From Candidatus Coatesbacteria bacterium (GTDB lineage: Bacteria; RBG-13-66-14), in assembly GCA_014728225.1 (NCBI GenBank), contig WJLX01000052.1, forward strand, positions 1 through 32,068: DNA of 32,068 nucleotides, given 5' to 3'. How positions within the stretch are numbered: position 1 is the first letter of the stretch; each line of letters starts with the position of its first letter. The notes under the pieces were generated by a model. It ran no database searches and was not told the DNA's origin. It worked only from the letters and a program-made list of their open reading frames with translations. Shown in pieces: positions 21,422 through 30,000 of this stretch. The translations under genes were made by a program, and so were the position numbers.

Positions 21422-23254
21422 ATGCGAACGAGGCACTTCGTTGTGTTGCTGGCCCTGGCCCTGACCCTGCCGGCCCTGGCGGGCGCCCAACTGGGCGTAC
21501 TGTACTTCAAGGTCGCGGCTCCCGACGACAGCTACGACTACCTCTCCGAGGGTCTGGCCGAGATGCTGATGACCGACCTCGCCAACCAGCCGGACATCAC
21601 CGTGGTCGAGCGCGAGCGCCTGGATCGAGTGCTACAGGAGCACGCCCTCTCCGGCTCCGGGATCACTGACCCCGAGCAGGCCGTCGAGGTCGGCCGGATG
21701 CTCAAGCTGGACCTGATGATCATGGGCACGCTGACCCTGGTCGAGGAATCGATGCGCCTGGACGCCCAGGTCCTCGGGGTCGAGACCGGTGAGATCCTCG
21801 GCGGCGTCCGTGCCGAGACTCCGGACACCGACGGCGTCTTCGAGATGCTCGACCAGCTAAGCGCCATGCTCGTCGACAAGATCCGCGACATGCGCTACGG
21901 TAACCCCAACACCCCCGTGGTCTTCGTCGATCCCGCCGGCGACGCCCCCCGGGTCGATGTGGCCTTCATCGTCGACACCACGGGCAGCATGGGTGACGAG
22001 ATCGAGGTCGTCAAGCAGAAGATGCGCGAGATCGCCAGCGAGGTGGCCCGGGGCAACCCCGCTCCCGCCGTGCGCTTCGCCATCGTCGAGTACCGCGATC
22101 GCGGCGACGCCTACGTCACCAAGATCAGCGACTTCACCTATGACGTCGTCGAGCTTCATGGGGTGATCAACGGCATCTACGCCGGCGGCGGCGGCGATAC
22201 CCCGGAAAGCGTCTACCGCGCCCTCGACGACGGCCTCAACGAAATCGACTGGGACGATGACGACGAGATAACCAAACTGGTCTTCCTGATCGGCGACGCC
22301 GGGCCCCACGAGTACGATGACGAGTACTACGACATCGAGGACGCCGTCGACGACGCCAACGATCTGGGCGCCAGCATCTTCGCCATCGGCTGCTCCGGCC
22401 TGGACCAGGATTACGGCGCCACCGAGGCCTTCAAGCAGGTGGCCTACGAGACCAACGGCAGCTTCGAGTACCTTTCCTACCGCCAGATCTACCAGGACGC
22501 CGCCACCGGCGAGGTCACCAGCCTGATCTACGAGGGCGGCCGCTACTACGACGAGGATGAGGTCCGGCGCGAGCTGGAGGAATCCGGCGTGGTCGACGAC
22601 GACACCGACATCTTCGAGATCGGCGTCACCCGGATCAACAAGGCCGCCGAGGCTTCCGATCGCGGCGAGGTCGACACCGAGAGCGAGGGCTTCGGCTCCG
22701 GCGGCGCCGTCGGCAGCATCACCTCCTCACCCTCGACCGTCTCCGACGAGACCGTCGCCGCCGCCGAGGAGCGGGCCGCCGGAATGGCCTACACCGGCGG
22801 CACCTCCGGCGCCATGGTGGCCCAGGAGAACAACCTCGATTCCCTGATCACCCAGGTCATCCAGTTCAACGCCGCCACCCAGGGCGTCAGCTACGACATG
22901 GGCGTCGCCCAGGCCCGGGTCAAAGTCCGCCAGGGCGACGAGGAGTACTGGGTGCCGATCAGCGATCCGGCCCAGGTCGAGCGCCTGCGCGAGGCCGCCG
23001 AGAACGGTGAGACCCTCTGGCTGGCCGCCGGCGTCAAGACCGTCACCGACGAGGAATCCGAGGAGACCAAGATCGCTTTCAAGTCCGGCACCCTGCGCGT
23101 CTACAACGAAGGCGAGACCGTCCCCCTGATGACCCAGCGCACCCTGGACGAGCTCGAGGAAGACCCCGCCTACTACGCCGCCAACGGTTTGGGCGACAAG
23201 AACCAGTGGAGCTTCCAGGCCGAGATCGTCGACTTCGAAGAAGTCGAGCGCTAG
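21422..23254 (+). CDS. Secreted CsgG-like/von Willebrand A fusion protein
   Basis: The 610-residue protein has a signal peptide to about residue 22. A CsgG/FlgO-like domain follows (about 23-155): YLSEGLAEMLMTDLA, VVERERLDRVLQEH, GRMLKLDLMIMGTLT, LGVETGEILGG. Then comes a vWA domain (about 178-375) with a MIDAS: D185 of DTTGSM, T260 (GGDTPESV) and D292 (GDAGPHEY). The C-terminal part (about 430-610) is Ser/Thr/Gly-rich, then alpha/beta. It is preceded by GGAGGAACC. The CsgG-vWA fusion suggests a secreted or surface metal-dependent binding protein. No transmembrane anchor is seen at the C-terminus. Function unknown. Confidence 0.8.
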   Translation: MRTRHFVVLLALALTLPALAGAQLGVLYFKVAAPDDSYDYLSEGLAEMLMTDLANQPDITVVERERLDRVLQEHALSGSGITDPEQAVEVGRMLKLDLMIMGTLTLVEESMRLDAQVLGVETGEILGGVRAETPDTDGVFEMLDQLSAMLVDKIRDMRYGNPNTPVVFVDPAGDAPRVDVAFIVDTTGSMGDEIEVVKQKMREIASEVARGNPAPAVRFAIVEYRDRGDAYVTKISDFTYDVVELHGVINGIYAGGGGDTPESVYRALDDGLNEIDWDDDDEITKLVFLIGDAGPHEYDDEYYDIEDAVDDANDLGASIFAIGCSGLDQDYGATEAFKQVAYETNGSFEYLSYRQIYQDAATGEVTSLIYEGGRYYDEDEVRRELEESGVVDDDTDIFEIGVTRINKAAEASDRGEVDTESEGFGSGGAVGSITSSPSTVSDETVAAAEERAAGMAYTGGTSGAMVAQENNLDSLITQVIQFNAATQGVSYDMGVAQARVKVRQGDEEYWVPISDPAQVERLREAAENGETLWLAAGVKTVTDEESEETKIAFKSGTLRVYNEGETVPLMTQRTLDELEEDPAYYAANGLGDKNQWSFQAEIVDFEEVER

Positions 23255-23288
23255 CGCTCGAGTAACACCCGTAACGGTTAACCGCATC

Positions 23289-23318
23289 CGGGACCGCCTG
23301 CGCGGTCCCGGTCGTTTT
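23289..23318 (+). terminator. Terminator of the CsgG-vWA gene
   Basis: CGGGACCGC (23289-23297) pairs with GCGGTCCCG (23302-23310), followed by GTCGTTTT. Confidence 0.7.
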
Positions 23319-23446
23319 CCGTTGTCGATTCGCACCCGCCCGCCGCCGTCACGCTCCTTGCATTCCGCGGCCTCCCCGTCGGGGAGTCCGCGGGCAAGGA
23401 CCGCGCCGGCGGCTGGGTTTGGGTCGTTCCGGGCGTGTAGGCGGCC

Positions 23447-23904
23447 CCGTAGGGTCGGGTCTTAAGACCCGCCCGCGGATCGCTGCAGAATAAAGCGCAA
23501 ATGATGACTATCGACTGCCGACTATCCCATGATTGAATAGCCTCTAACTCAGCAAGAGCATGCTGCGGCTGCCCATCAACTGCGAAATCATCGCCTCCGT
23601 GGGGTACCAGTGCGGTGATGAGCTGCTCGAATTCGAGTTCAACGACGGTCAGGTCTACCAGTACGAGGGCGTGCCCGTCGAGGTTTACCGGCGGATGATG
23701 GGCAACCCGGAACCCGGCCGGTTCTATCGCGAGCATATCCGGCATCAATTTCCCTACAGGAGGGTGAGGTAGGGGGACTCCGGCAGGGTGTATGCGGGGG
23801 CCGGGCCGACAAATGGCTCGCATTCCCGCTCCGTAGGGCCGGGGCTCCGATTCCACCCAACATTTGCATTAGCACCCCGTAGGGCGGGGGCTCTGCCCCC
23901 CGCC
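23447..23904. repeat. Dispersed palindromic CGTAGGG-type repeats (three copies)
   Basis: Copy 1 (about 23447-23472) includes the perfect 16-bp palindrome CGGGTCTTAAGACCCG at 23456-23471. Copy 2 (about 23832-23852) has only the left half. Copy 3 (about 23877-23904) is CGTAGGGCGGGGG then CTCTG then CCCCCCGCCG. They flank the KTSC gene and leave the rest of 23319-23559 without a gene. Confidence 0.6.
23560..23772 (+). CDS. KTSC domain small protein
   Basis: A 70-residue protein with the KTSC pattern: a strand IASVGYQCGDELLEFEF, the central VYQYEGVPVEVYRRMM, then GRFYREHIRHQFPYRR. KTSC domains are short, occur alone or fused to tRNA-ligase-like or phage proteins, and have no settled function. 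Its ribosome binding site is weak (AGCAAGAG). It stands alone between palindromic repeats, a setting typical of mobile accessory genes. Confidence 0.72.
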   Translation: MLRLPINCEIIASVGYQCGDELLEFEFNDGQVYQYEGVPVEVYRRMMGNPEPGRFYREHIRHQFPYRRVR

Positions 23905-23937
23905 GAGAAAAAGATGCATTTTGATGACTATGGTGTG

Positions 23938-23965
23938 TTGACTCTTTAGTTTAACAAAGTATACC
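23938..23965 (+). promoter_or_regulatory. Promoter of the AT-rich membrane protein gene
   Basis: TTGACT (23938-23943), 16 bases, TATACC (23960-23965). CTATGGT and ACCATAG around it form an inverted repeat (about 23928-23969) and could be an operator. Confidence 0.55.
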
Positions 23966-23999
23966 ATAGCAGTCGATTACTAAAGGAATGGAGGATAGC

Positions 24000-24785
24000 A
24001 TGGGGAAACAGAAGAACCTCTACAAAAAAATGAAGCAATCGTTGAGCAAATTAAATCCATTAGAAAAAATAATATGGATAATATTTTTTCTGTCGATTGT
24101 AAGTATTTTTATTTTCTTTATATCTGCTCTTCTAAGCAACTCGCTTGGCAGGCTTTTTAATTGGGATAACAATTTTTTACCCTGGATTCTTTCAAGCTTA
24201 GGTGTAATGGCAACATCCTTAACTGGTTTATTAATTCATAGACAGTTTAATCTTGAATCAAAGCGCTTTGAACAAACAGAGACAAGCGGCTTATCGGTTG
24301 AAATTGAACCGTACTCTGAAACGCTTAATAATGCTGGATTTTTAAAAAATAATGGAATAGAAGTCCGATTTGCAATACACAATCCTTCAATAAGAAAAAA
24401 TATCTTATGTGAAGTCTTTATAGTACTTGAAAATGATAACACAAAACACATAATAATGCAAAGAGGAGACTACACGAATTTTGACTATAATAGAATCATT
24501 AGATTTCCAAGCATGTACGGTTTTCGTGGACATTTTAAAATACCTGTACAATTTGATAATTTAACAAAAGAAGATATTTTTTCTCAAGACTTCTACCTTA
24601 TAGCACATTATGGATTAAGGAATAAAAATAATGTATATTTACCGAAAACAGAAGAAATAAAGATGATTGGATTTAGTCCTAAATTATTAGAAAATGGTGA
24701 ATTTGTTGGTTTTTATTCTGTACCAAAACTTCACATTGATCAAAAATATTTAGACCATTTAGCTGAGCCGAGAAATGAATTATAG
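24000..24785 (+). CDS. AT-rich predicted two-helix membrane protein, unknown function
   Basis: The 261-residue protein begins at ATG 24000, after GGAGG at ideal spacing; an earlier in-frame ATG (23988) has no such site. It has a basic N-terminus, one strong membrane helix (about residues 25-45, IWIIFFLSIVSIFIFFISALL), a second (about 60-80, LPWILSSLGVMATSLTGLLI), and a soluble part with beta-rich character (VEIEPYSETL, RFAIHNPSIR, FRGHFKIPVQF). It resembles membrane-anchored accessory proteins found near defence loci, but I recognise no family. Its strongly AT-rich codon use is unlike that of any neighbour, a clear sign of recent transfer. Confidence 0.75.
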   Translation: MGKQKNLYKKMKQSLSKLNPLEKIIWIIFFLSIVSIFIFFISALLSNSLGRLFNWDNNFLPWILSSLGVMATSLTGLLIHRQFNLESKRFEQTETSGLSVEIEPYSETLNNAGFLKNNGIEVRFAIHNPSIRKNILCEVFIVLENDNTKHIIMQRGDYTNFDYNRIIRFPSMYGFRGHFKIPVQFDNLTKEDIFSQDFYLIAHYGLRNKNNVYLPKTEEIKMIGFSPKLLENGEFVGFYSVPKLHIDQKYLDHLAEPRNEL

Positions 24786-24787
24786 GC

Positions 24788-24900
24788 TGCGGCGGCCCGC
24801 AGAGGGGCCGCCCTACAGGGTGCAGTTCAACACAACGGTCAATATTCGGACATCAATCTCAATACCCAATTCCATAGGGCCGGGTCTCTGACCCGGCCGT
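24788..24900. repeat. Two palindromic repeats of the CGTAGGG family
   Basis: One copy (about 24788-24820) reads GGCGGCCC, GCAGA, GGGGCCGCC, CTACAGGG, in the opposite orientation to the others. The second (about 24873-24900) reads CATAGGGCCGGGTC, TCT, GACCCGGCC. Confidence 0.55.
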
Positions 24901-24932
24901 TTCTGGATAACCCCTGAGCTGATTGACAAAAC

Positions 24933-25074
24933 GGCGGGGGGCGGAGCCCCCGCCCTACGGGCGTCGAGCTCTGGAACAATCTGCGGCGGGGGACGGAGCC
25001 CCCGCCCTACGGGCGTCGAGCTCTGGAACAACCTGCGGCGGGGGGGACGGAGCCCCCGCCCTACGGGCGTCGAG
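24933..25074. repeat. Tandem triplicate of the CGTAGGG-type repeat, about 52-bp period
   Basis: Three units begin near 24933, 24983 and 25036. Each reads CGGCGGGGG, CGGAGCCCCCGCCCTACGGG, CGTCGAG, and the first two continue CTCTGGAACAA[TC]CTG. The third is truncated after CGTCGAG. Small differences (an added A or G) separate the copies. The 24786-25183 stretch has no gene. Confidence 0.85.
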
Positions 25075-25131
25075 TAATTGCAGCGTGTCTACTTGCCCGT
25101 GGAGAAGACTCCGCCCGACAGGACCATAATC

Positions 25132-25151
25132 AAAACGGCCCCGAGGGGCCG
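25132..25151 (-). terminator. Intrinsic terminator of the subunit D gene
   Basis: CGGCCCC (25136-25142) pairs with GGGGCCG (25145-25151) across two bases. On the minus strand a TTTT tail follows directly. Confidence 0.75.
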
Positions 25152-25183
25152 CTGTTAATAGTTGGAGAATCCGGCCTCCGTCC

Positions 25184-25813
25184 TTAATACCCCCGCTGTT
25201 CCTCCAGCATCTCCTTGACCTTCATCAGCCGCGAGGTGTTGCTGCGGTCGCGCTCGGCCAGCTTGAGCGAGATATAGCGGATGGTCTCCTCGTAATCGGG
25301 GATCATCTTGTACTCGAGGGCGTTGACGCGCTGGCGGGTCAGCTCGAGCTCGCGGGCGACGAGTTCGATGGATTTCTCTAAGCTAGCCATTTCAAGCAAC
25401 CGTGGGAGTACGGTTCTAAAGCCTTCGACGGCGAGGTCGAGTTCGGGCGGGGTGGCGGCCAGGCCGTAGGCCAGGGCGTTGCCCTGGAGTTCGACTTCCA
25501 GGCGTGGGACCTTGAGGTTCATCACCCGCTCGGTGGCGACCTTGACGGTACCCTGGACCTTGGGCAGGGCGGTGGCGGTTGTCGTGTCCTGCTCGCTCAT
25601 CAGCCCCCGGGCGACGACGAAGCCGGCCAGGGCCTTTTGCAGCTCTTTCTCGACCTGTTTGCGCAGGCCCTTGCTCTTGTCGATGAGGATGAAGAAGCGC
25701 CGCATCAGCTCGTCTTGCTTGTCCTTGAGCAGCTTGTGGCCGCGCTTGGCGACGCCAAGGCGGCGGTTGAGCCGCATGAGTTCCTGGCGGGTGGCGTTGA
25801 CGTCGAGGATCAT
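25184..25813 (-). CDS. V/A-type ATP synthase subunit D
   Basis: This 209-residue coiled-coil protein is the central rotor stalk of V/A-type ATPases. It begins with the family hallmark NATRQELMRLNRRLGVAKRGHKLLKDKQDEL, and ends with the matching antiparallel helix LELTRQRVNALEYKMIPDYEETIRYI and the family's RLMKVKE. Length is typical. Normally it follows subunits A and B in an atp operon; here no other subunit lies on either side, and it has its own promoter and terminator. Product identity is firm; the isolation is the odd point. It may be a displaced true subunit or a second copy. Confidence 0.93.
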   Translation of the reverse strand: MILDVNATRQELMRLNRRLGVAKRGHKLLKDKQDELMRRFFILIDKSKGLRKQVEKELQKALAGFVVARGLMSEQDTTTATALPKVQGTVKVATERVMNLKVPRLEVELQGNALAYGLAATPPELDLAVEGFRTVLPRLLEMASLEKSIELVARELELTRQRVNALEYKMIPDYEETIRYISLKLAERDRSNTSRLMKVKEMLEEQRGY

Positions 25814-25869
25814 CGCTTCTCCGGGGTTCTCCGATCGGGTACTGCTGGTGGTTTGCTGCGCGTGGTTTG

Positions 25870-25899
25870 ATTATAGGTGGCGGGGGGCTGGGGCGTCAA
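25870..25899 (-). promoter_or_regulatory. Promoter of the subunit D gene
   Basis: On the minus strand TTGACG (25899-25894), 18 bases, TATAAT (25875-25870). It supports monocistronic transcription. Confidence 0.65.
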
Positions 25900-25974
25900 G
25901 GAGTCGGTTGTCGGCAGGGCGGTGGCAAGACCGGTAGCAAGACCGATGGCAAGACCCTTGACAAAATCGCCGCT

Positions 25975-26610
25975 GGATGGTTAGACTGTCCTTTCCGCCG
26001 CGCGGGTTCGTCCCCCTCCTCCCCCCAAGGAAGCCCCGACGGGCCCGGCGGTGAACCCACCGTCTCGCGACGGTGTCCATGTGGGCCGGACCGTCTCCCC
26101 TCCTCCCCCAAGGAAACCCTGGGCGGTCCGGTCCACCGTTAAGCTCCGGATGGTTCGCTCCGGATGGTTAGCTCCGGACATAGTGCAAGCGCGTCACCTC
26201 GGCGAATTGGCCGGGGTTGTTTTTTTGCACCCCGGCGTCGGTTCTCGCTTCTCCCCCTGGCTCAGGGCCCTGGGCGGTCCGGTCCAGCGTTAAGCTATAG
26301 ACATAGTGCAAGCGCGTCACCTCGGTGAACTGGCCGGGGTTGGTTTTTGCAACCCGGCGTCGGTTCTCGCTTCTCCCCCGGCTCAGGGCCCTGGGCGGTC
26401 CGGTCCACCGTTAAGCTCCGCAGGGTTAGCTCCGGACATAGTGCAAGCGCGTCACCGCGACGAACTGGCCGGGGTTGGTTTTGGCATCCCGGCGTCGGTT
26501 CTCGCTTCTCCCCCGGCTTAAGGCCCTGGGCGGTCCGGTCCAGCGTTAAGCTATAGACATAGTGTAAACGTGTCACCTCGGCGAATTGGCCGGGGTTGGT
26601 TTTATCGCCG
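25975..26610. repeat. Degenerate tandem array with dimeric higher-order structure
   Basis: The block CATAGTG[CT]AA[GA]CG[CT]GTCAC recurs at 26179, 26302, 26437 and 26558 (spacing 123, 135, 121). Each is followed by TGGCCGGGGTTG, then CCGGCGTCGGTTCTCGCTTCTCCC and CCTGGGCGGTCCGGTCCA. Units 1 and 3 share CCACCGTTAAGCTCCG, units 2 and 4 share CCAGCGTTAAGCTATAG, so the true period is about 257 bp. More diverged relatives extend back to about 25975. Open frames in the array shift between units and are not treated as genes. Confidence 0.85.
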
Positions 26611-26949
26611 TTCGTTTGGTGTCACCGCCCGCTGTTGGATACTCGATCCGCCAAACGGGAGGATAGCCCGGTCCTCCCCTACAGGGTTTCTTCAACGACG
26701 TCAGGATGTCCAAACGGCGCCGGCCGATGATAACGCCGCCCGCCCCCGGGGGGACGACTGTTTCCGGCCGCCCGCTTCGACACCCGGCCGAAAAGCCCCA
26801 CACCCTTCTCCCTCCCCACGAGGATAGACATTACAAAAGCAGGAGCTCCCGGCGGTACAGAACCGTACCCATCGTTCGCTGCGCAAGAGTGTAGGCCCGG
26901 CAGCGGCGTCGACCCAACTTGAAGCGGAAATCCGCCGAACGGCCGGAAC
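26611..26949. other. Gene-free spacer before the large secreted protein
   Basis: No frame is convincing. One palindromic repeat related to the CGTAGGG family lies at about 26657-26688 (GGGAGGATAG, CCCGGT, CCTCCCCTACAGGG). Otherwise I see nothing in it. Confidence 0.5.
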
Positions 26950-26978
26950 TTGTCGCGGCGGCGCCCATGGGTTATGAT
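26950..26978 (+). promoter_or_regulatory. Promoter of the large TPR/DUF3857 gene
   Basis: TTGTCG (26950-26955), 17 bases, TATGAT (26973-26978). It rules out the upstream ATG at 26950 and supports GTG 27031. Confidence 0.6.
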
Positions 26979-27030
26979 TGGCCCCACACTGGCCGATACG
27001 CTCGAAGCCGCGCCCAACCCGGAGGCCCCC

Positions 27031-30000
27031 GTGAAACGCATCCTCCTCTGTCTCGTCCCGCTGCTGCTCTGGACGACGCCGGCGGTCCACGCCGAAGCGG
27101 TGCCCGCCCTGTCCGCCTTCGAGCTGCTGCTGGACGGCGCCGACCCCCACGAAGCGGCCGCGGCCCCCGTCGCCGCCGGCGACGCCGCGGGCTGGGAGGC
27201 GCGGGGCTGGGCCAGGCTGCTGCTGGGCGAGGACCGGGCGGCCCTCGAGGCCTTCCGGGCGGCCCTGGAGGCCGATCCCGCCGGCCTGCGCGGCGAGGCC
27301 CTGATCCGCGACCTGCTGCGCTACGTCGACTACAGCGGCGACTTCGCCGCCGTCGAGGGTGTCCTGATCGAACTGACTGCGGGTGACGACCTCACCCCGG
27401 GGGCCCGTCGGGCGGCCAACCGCTGGCTGGCTTTCCTGGCCCGTCGCCGCGGCGACGCAAGCGAGCTCGCCGAACGCCGCCGGGCCGTCGGCCTGCTGAA
27501 CGACTGGAGCGTCGTCGGCCCCTTCGTCCGCTCCGGACCCCTGGACATCGACTGGGAGTTCCCGCCGGAACGCCGCCTGCGCGACGCCTACGAGCTGCCC
27601 GTCCTCGGCGAGACCCGCTGGACGACGCCCCCCGCCGGCGACAGCCGCGGCTTCATCCCCCTCGAGGAGGTCACGGCGATCAGCCGGGGCACGGCCTACG
27701 CCCTGTGCTACGTCTACCTGCCCCGGGACGGCGAGTACAACCTCAACCTGGTCGCCGACGACGCCTGCAAGATCTGGGTCGACGAGACCCTCGTCGGTGT
27801 GCGCGACGACATCCGCAGCGCCGCCCCCGTCGAGATCGACTATCCCTTCAGCGCCCCGGCGGGCTGGCACCGGCTCATGGTCAAATGCCGCCGCCACAAC
27901 TACCTCAGCTCGAGCCAGGTCGAGGTCGCCTGGGGTTTCAAGCTGGAGCTGACCGGAGCCGACGGCCGTGCCGTCGACGGCCTCGAGGTCTCGACGGACC
28001 GCGGGTTGGAGCGCGAGACGGAGGAGGGCGTCGCCGTTCCGCCGCACAATGCGGAACTGCCCGCCGACGACGCCGGGCTGTTTCACCGGGCCGTCATCGC
28101 CGCCCACCGTGAGGACTACGACGGCGCCCTGGGGCTGCTCAACGAGCTGCAACAGCGGCGACCCGACGGTGAGCTGATCCGCCTGCTGACCGGCTGGGTG
28201 CTGGAGGCCGACGGCAGCGAGGAACGCACCGGGCGCGCCCGCACCCAGTACCAGCGCGTCGTGGCCGCCGAACCCGCCATCCTGCCCGCCCAACTGGCCC
28301 TGGCCGAGACCGAGGCCGACGAGGGCCGCTACTGGAGCGCCCTGGCCCGGCTGCAGTCCCTGATCCAAACCAACCCTGACTCGCCCGACCTCTGGTTGGC
28401 CCTGGCCTATCGCTATAACGAGAAGGGCGTCACCCCCCGGGAGGACGAAGCCTTCGCCGCGGCCCTGACGGCGGCGCCGGACAACCTCGAGGCCCTGCTG
28501 CAGCGGGCCCGCTTCCTCGACCGCAACGAGCGCCCCCTCGAGGCCCTCGAGGTTCTCGAGCGCCTGCTGGAGCTCGCCCCCGACCATTCGACCGCCCGCA
28601 GCGACCTGGCCGACCTGCTGCAGGAGATCGGCGACTACCGGGGAGCCGCCGAACACTACCGCCTGCTGATCGCGGCCGACCCCTACGACGTCAACGCCCG
28701 TCTCGAGCTGGCCCGCTGCTACCTCAAAGGCGGCTTCGGCGACCGCGAAGCCGTCTACCGGGAGCTGATCGAGGCCGCGCCCCACGACTACCGGGGCTAC
28801 CTCAACCTCGGCCTGGCCCTCGAGGCGCAGGGCGGCGACGCCGCCGAGCTGCTCACCGAAGCCCTGGAGAAGTATCCGGCCAAGGACTGGCTGCGCCGCT
28901 ACCTGGCCTGGCGCTCCGCCGAGCTGGACGACGAGTTCCAACCCACCGTCGAGGAGCTGCTGGCCTCGGCCCCGGAACCCGCCGACTACCCCAAAAGCGA
29001 CGCGGTCATGCTGTTCGACTACCTGCGGATGGATGTCAACGCCGACTACACCTACGCCACCACCCTGCGCCAGGTGGTCAAGATCCTCGCTCCCACTGGC
29101 CTGGAACGCTGGGGCGAGGTCGTCGTACCGGACAACGGCGACCTGGAGCTGATCCACGCCCGCACCTACACCCCCGACGGCCGGACCCTCGAGGCGACGA
29201 CCATCAACACCACCGACGGCGGACGCGCCGTCAGCATGGAGGGCGTCCGCGTCGGCTCGATCATCGATGTCTGCTACCGCCAGCACTCCGAGTACCGGAT
29301 CATCACCGAGCTGTTCGATCACTGGACCAGCCGCTTCTACTTCCGCGAATACGGCGACCCCCTGGTCCTCAGCCGCTTCGTCGTCAGCGCCCCCGACGTC
29401 CTCGAGGTCGAGTACGACGAGCGCGGCTTCAACGGCGACAGCTACCGGGTCCGTCTGCCCGACGGCCTGAGCTCGGCGGGCGACGCCCCCTACAATCTCG
29501 AACCACGCACCGCCTACGTCCACGAGGTGCGCGACGCTCCGGCCATCCAATCCGAGGGCCTGATGCCCGAGCGCGGCACCTTCACCCCCTTCGTCGTCTT
29601 CTCGACCCTCGAGGAGCCGGCGGTCTATTTCGACTGGTACCACGGCCGGGCCCTGGAAGCCCTGCGCCCCGACGAACCCGTGCGCGAGCTGACCCGTCGT
29701 CTGACCGCCGACGTCGACGACCCACGGACCCGGGCCGAACGGCTCTACTCCTATGTGGTGCGGGAGATCAAGGGCTACGGCGGCGGCGCCTTCTACCCCG
29801 ACAGCGTCCGCCGGACCTACTACCGCCGCGCCGGCCGCGACGTCGAACGCCTGCTGCTGTTCATCGCCCTCTGCCGCGAAATCGGCCTCGAAGCCGAGCT
29901 CTGCCTGACCCGCTCGCGCTGGGACGGCCCCCGGATGGACGACGCCTTCACCCCGGCCGAGTTCACCAAGCCCATCGCCCGCCTGGAACTACCCGACGAC

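Noticed and set aside
24933-25074. CRISPR-like array
   Set aside because: Three units with nearly identical, not variable, intervening sequence; these are tandem palindromic repeats.
26295-26576. Minus-strand open frame with repeated protein-like units (DRTAQG, PGEKREPTPG)
   Set aside because: It is the translation of the DNA repeat array; unit spacing of 121 bp breaks the frame and there is no ribosome binding site.
26701-29643. Very long minus-strand open frame (980 codons) opposite the TPR/DUF3857 gene
   Set aside because: GC-rich antisense shadow with low-complexity composition; it also runs through the promoter region of the real gene.
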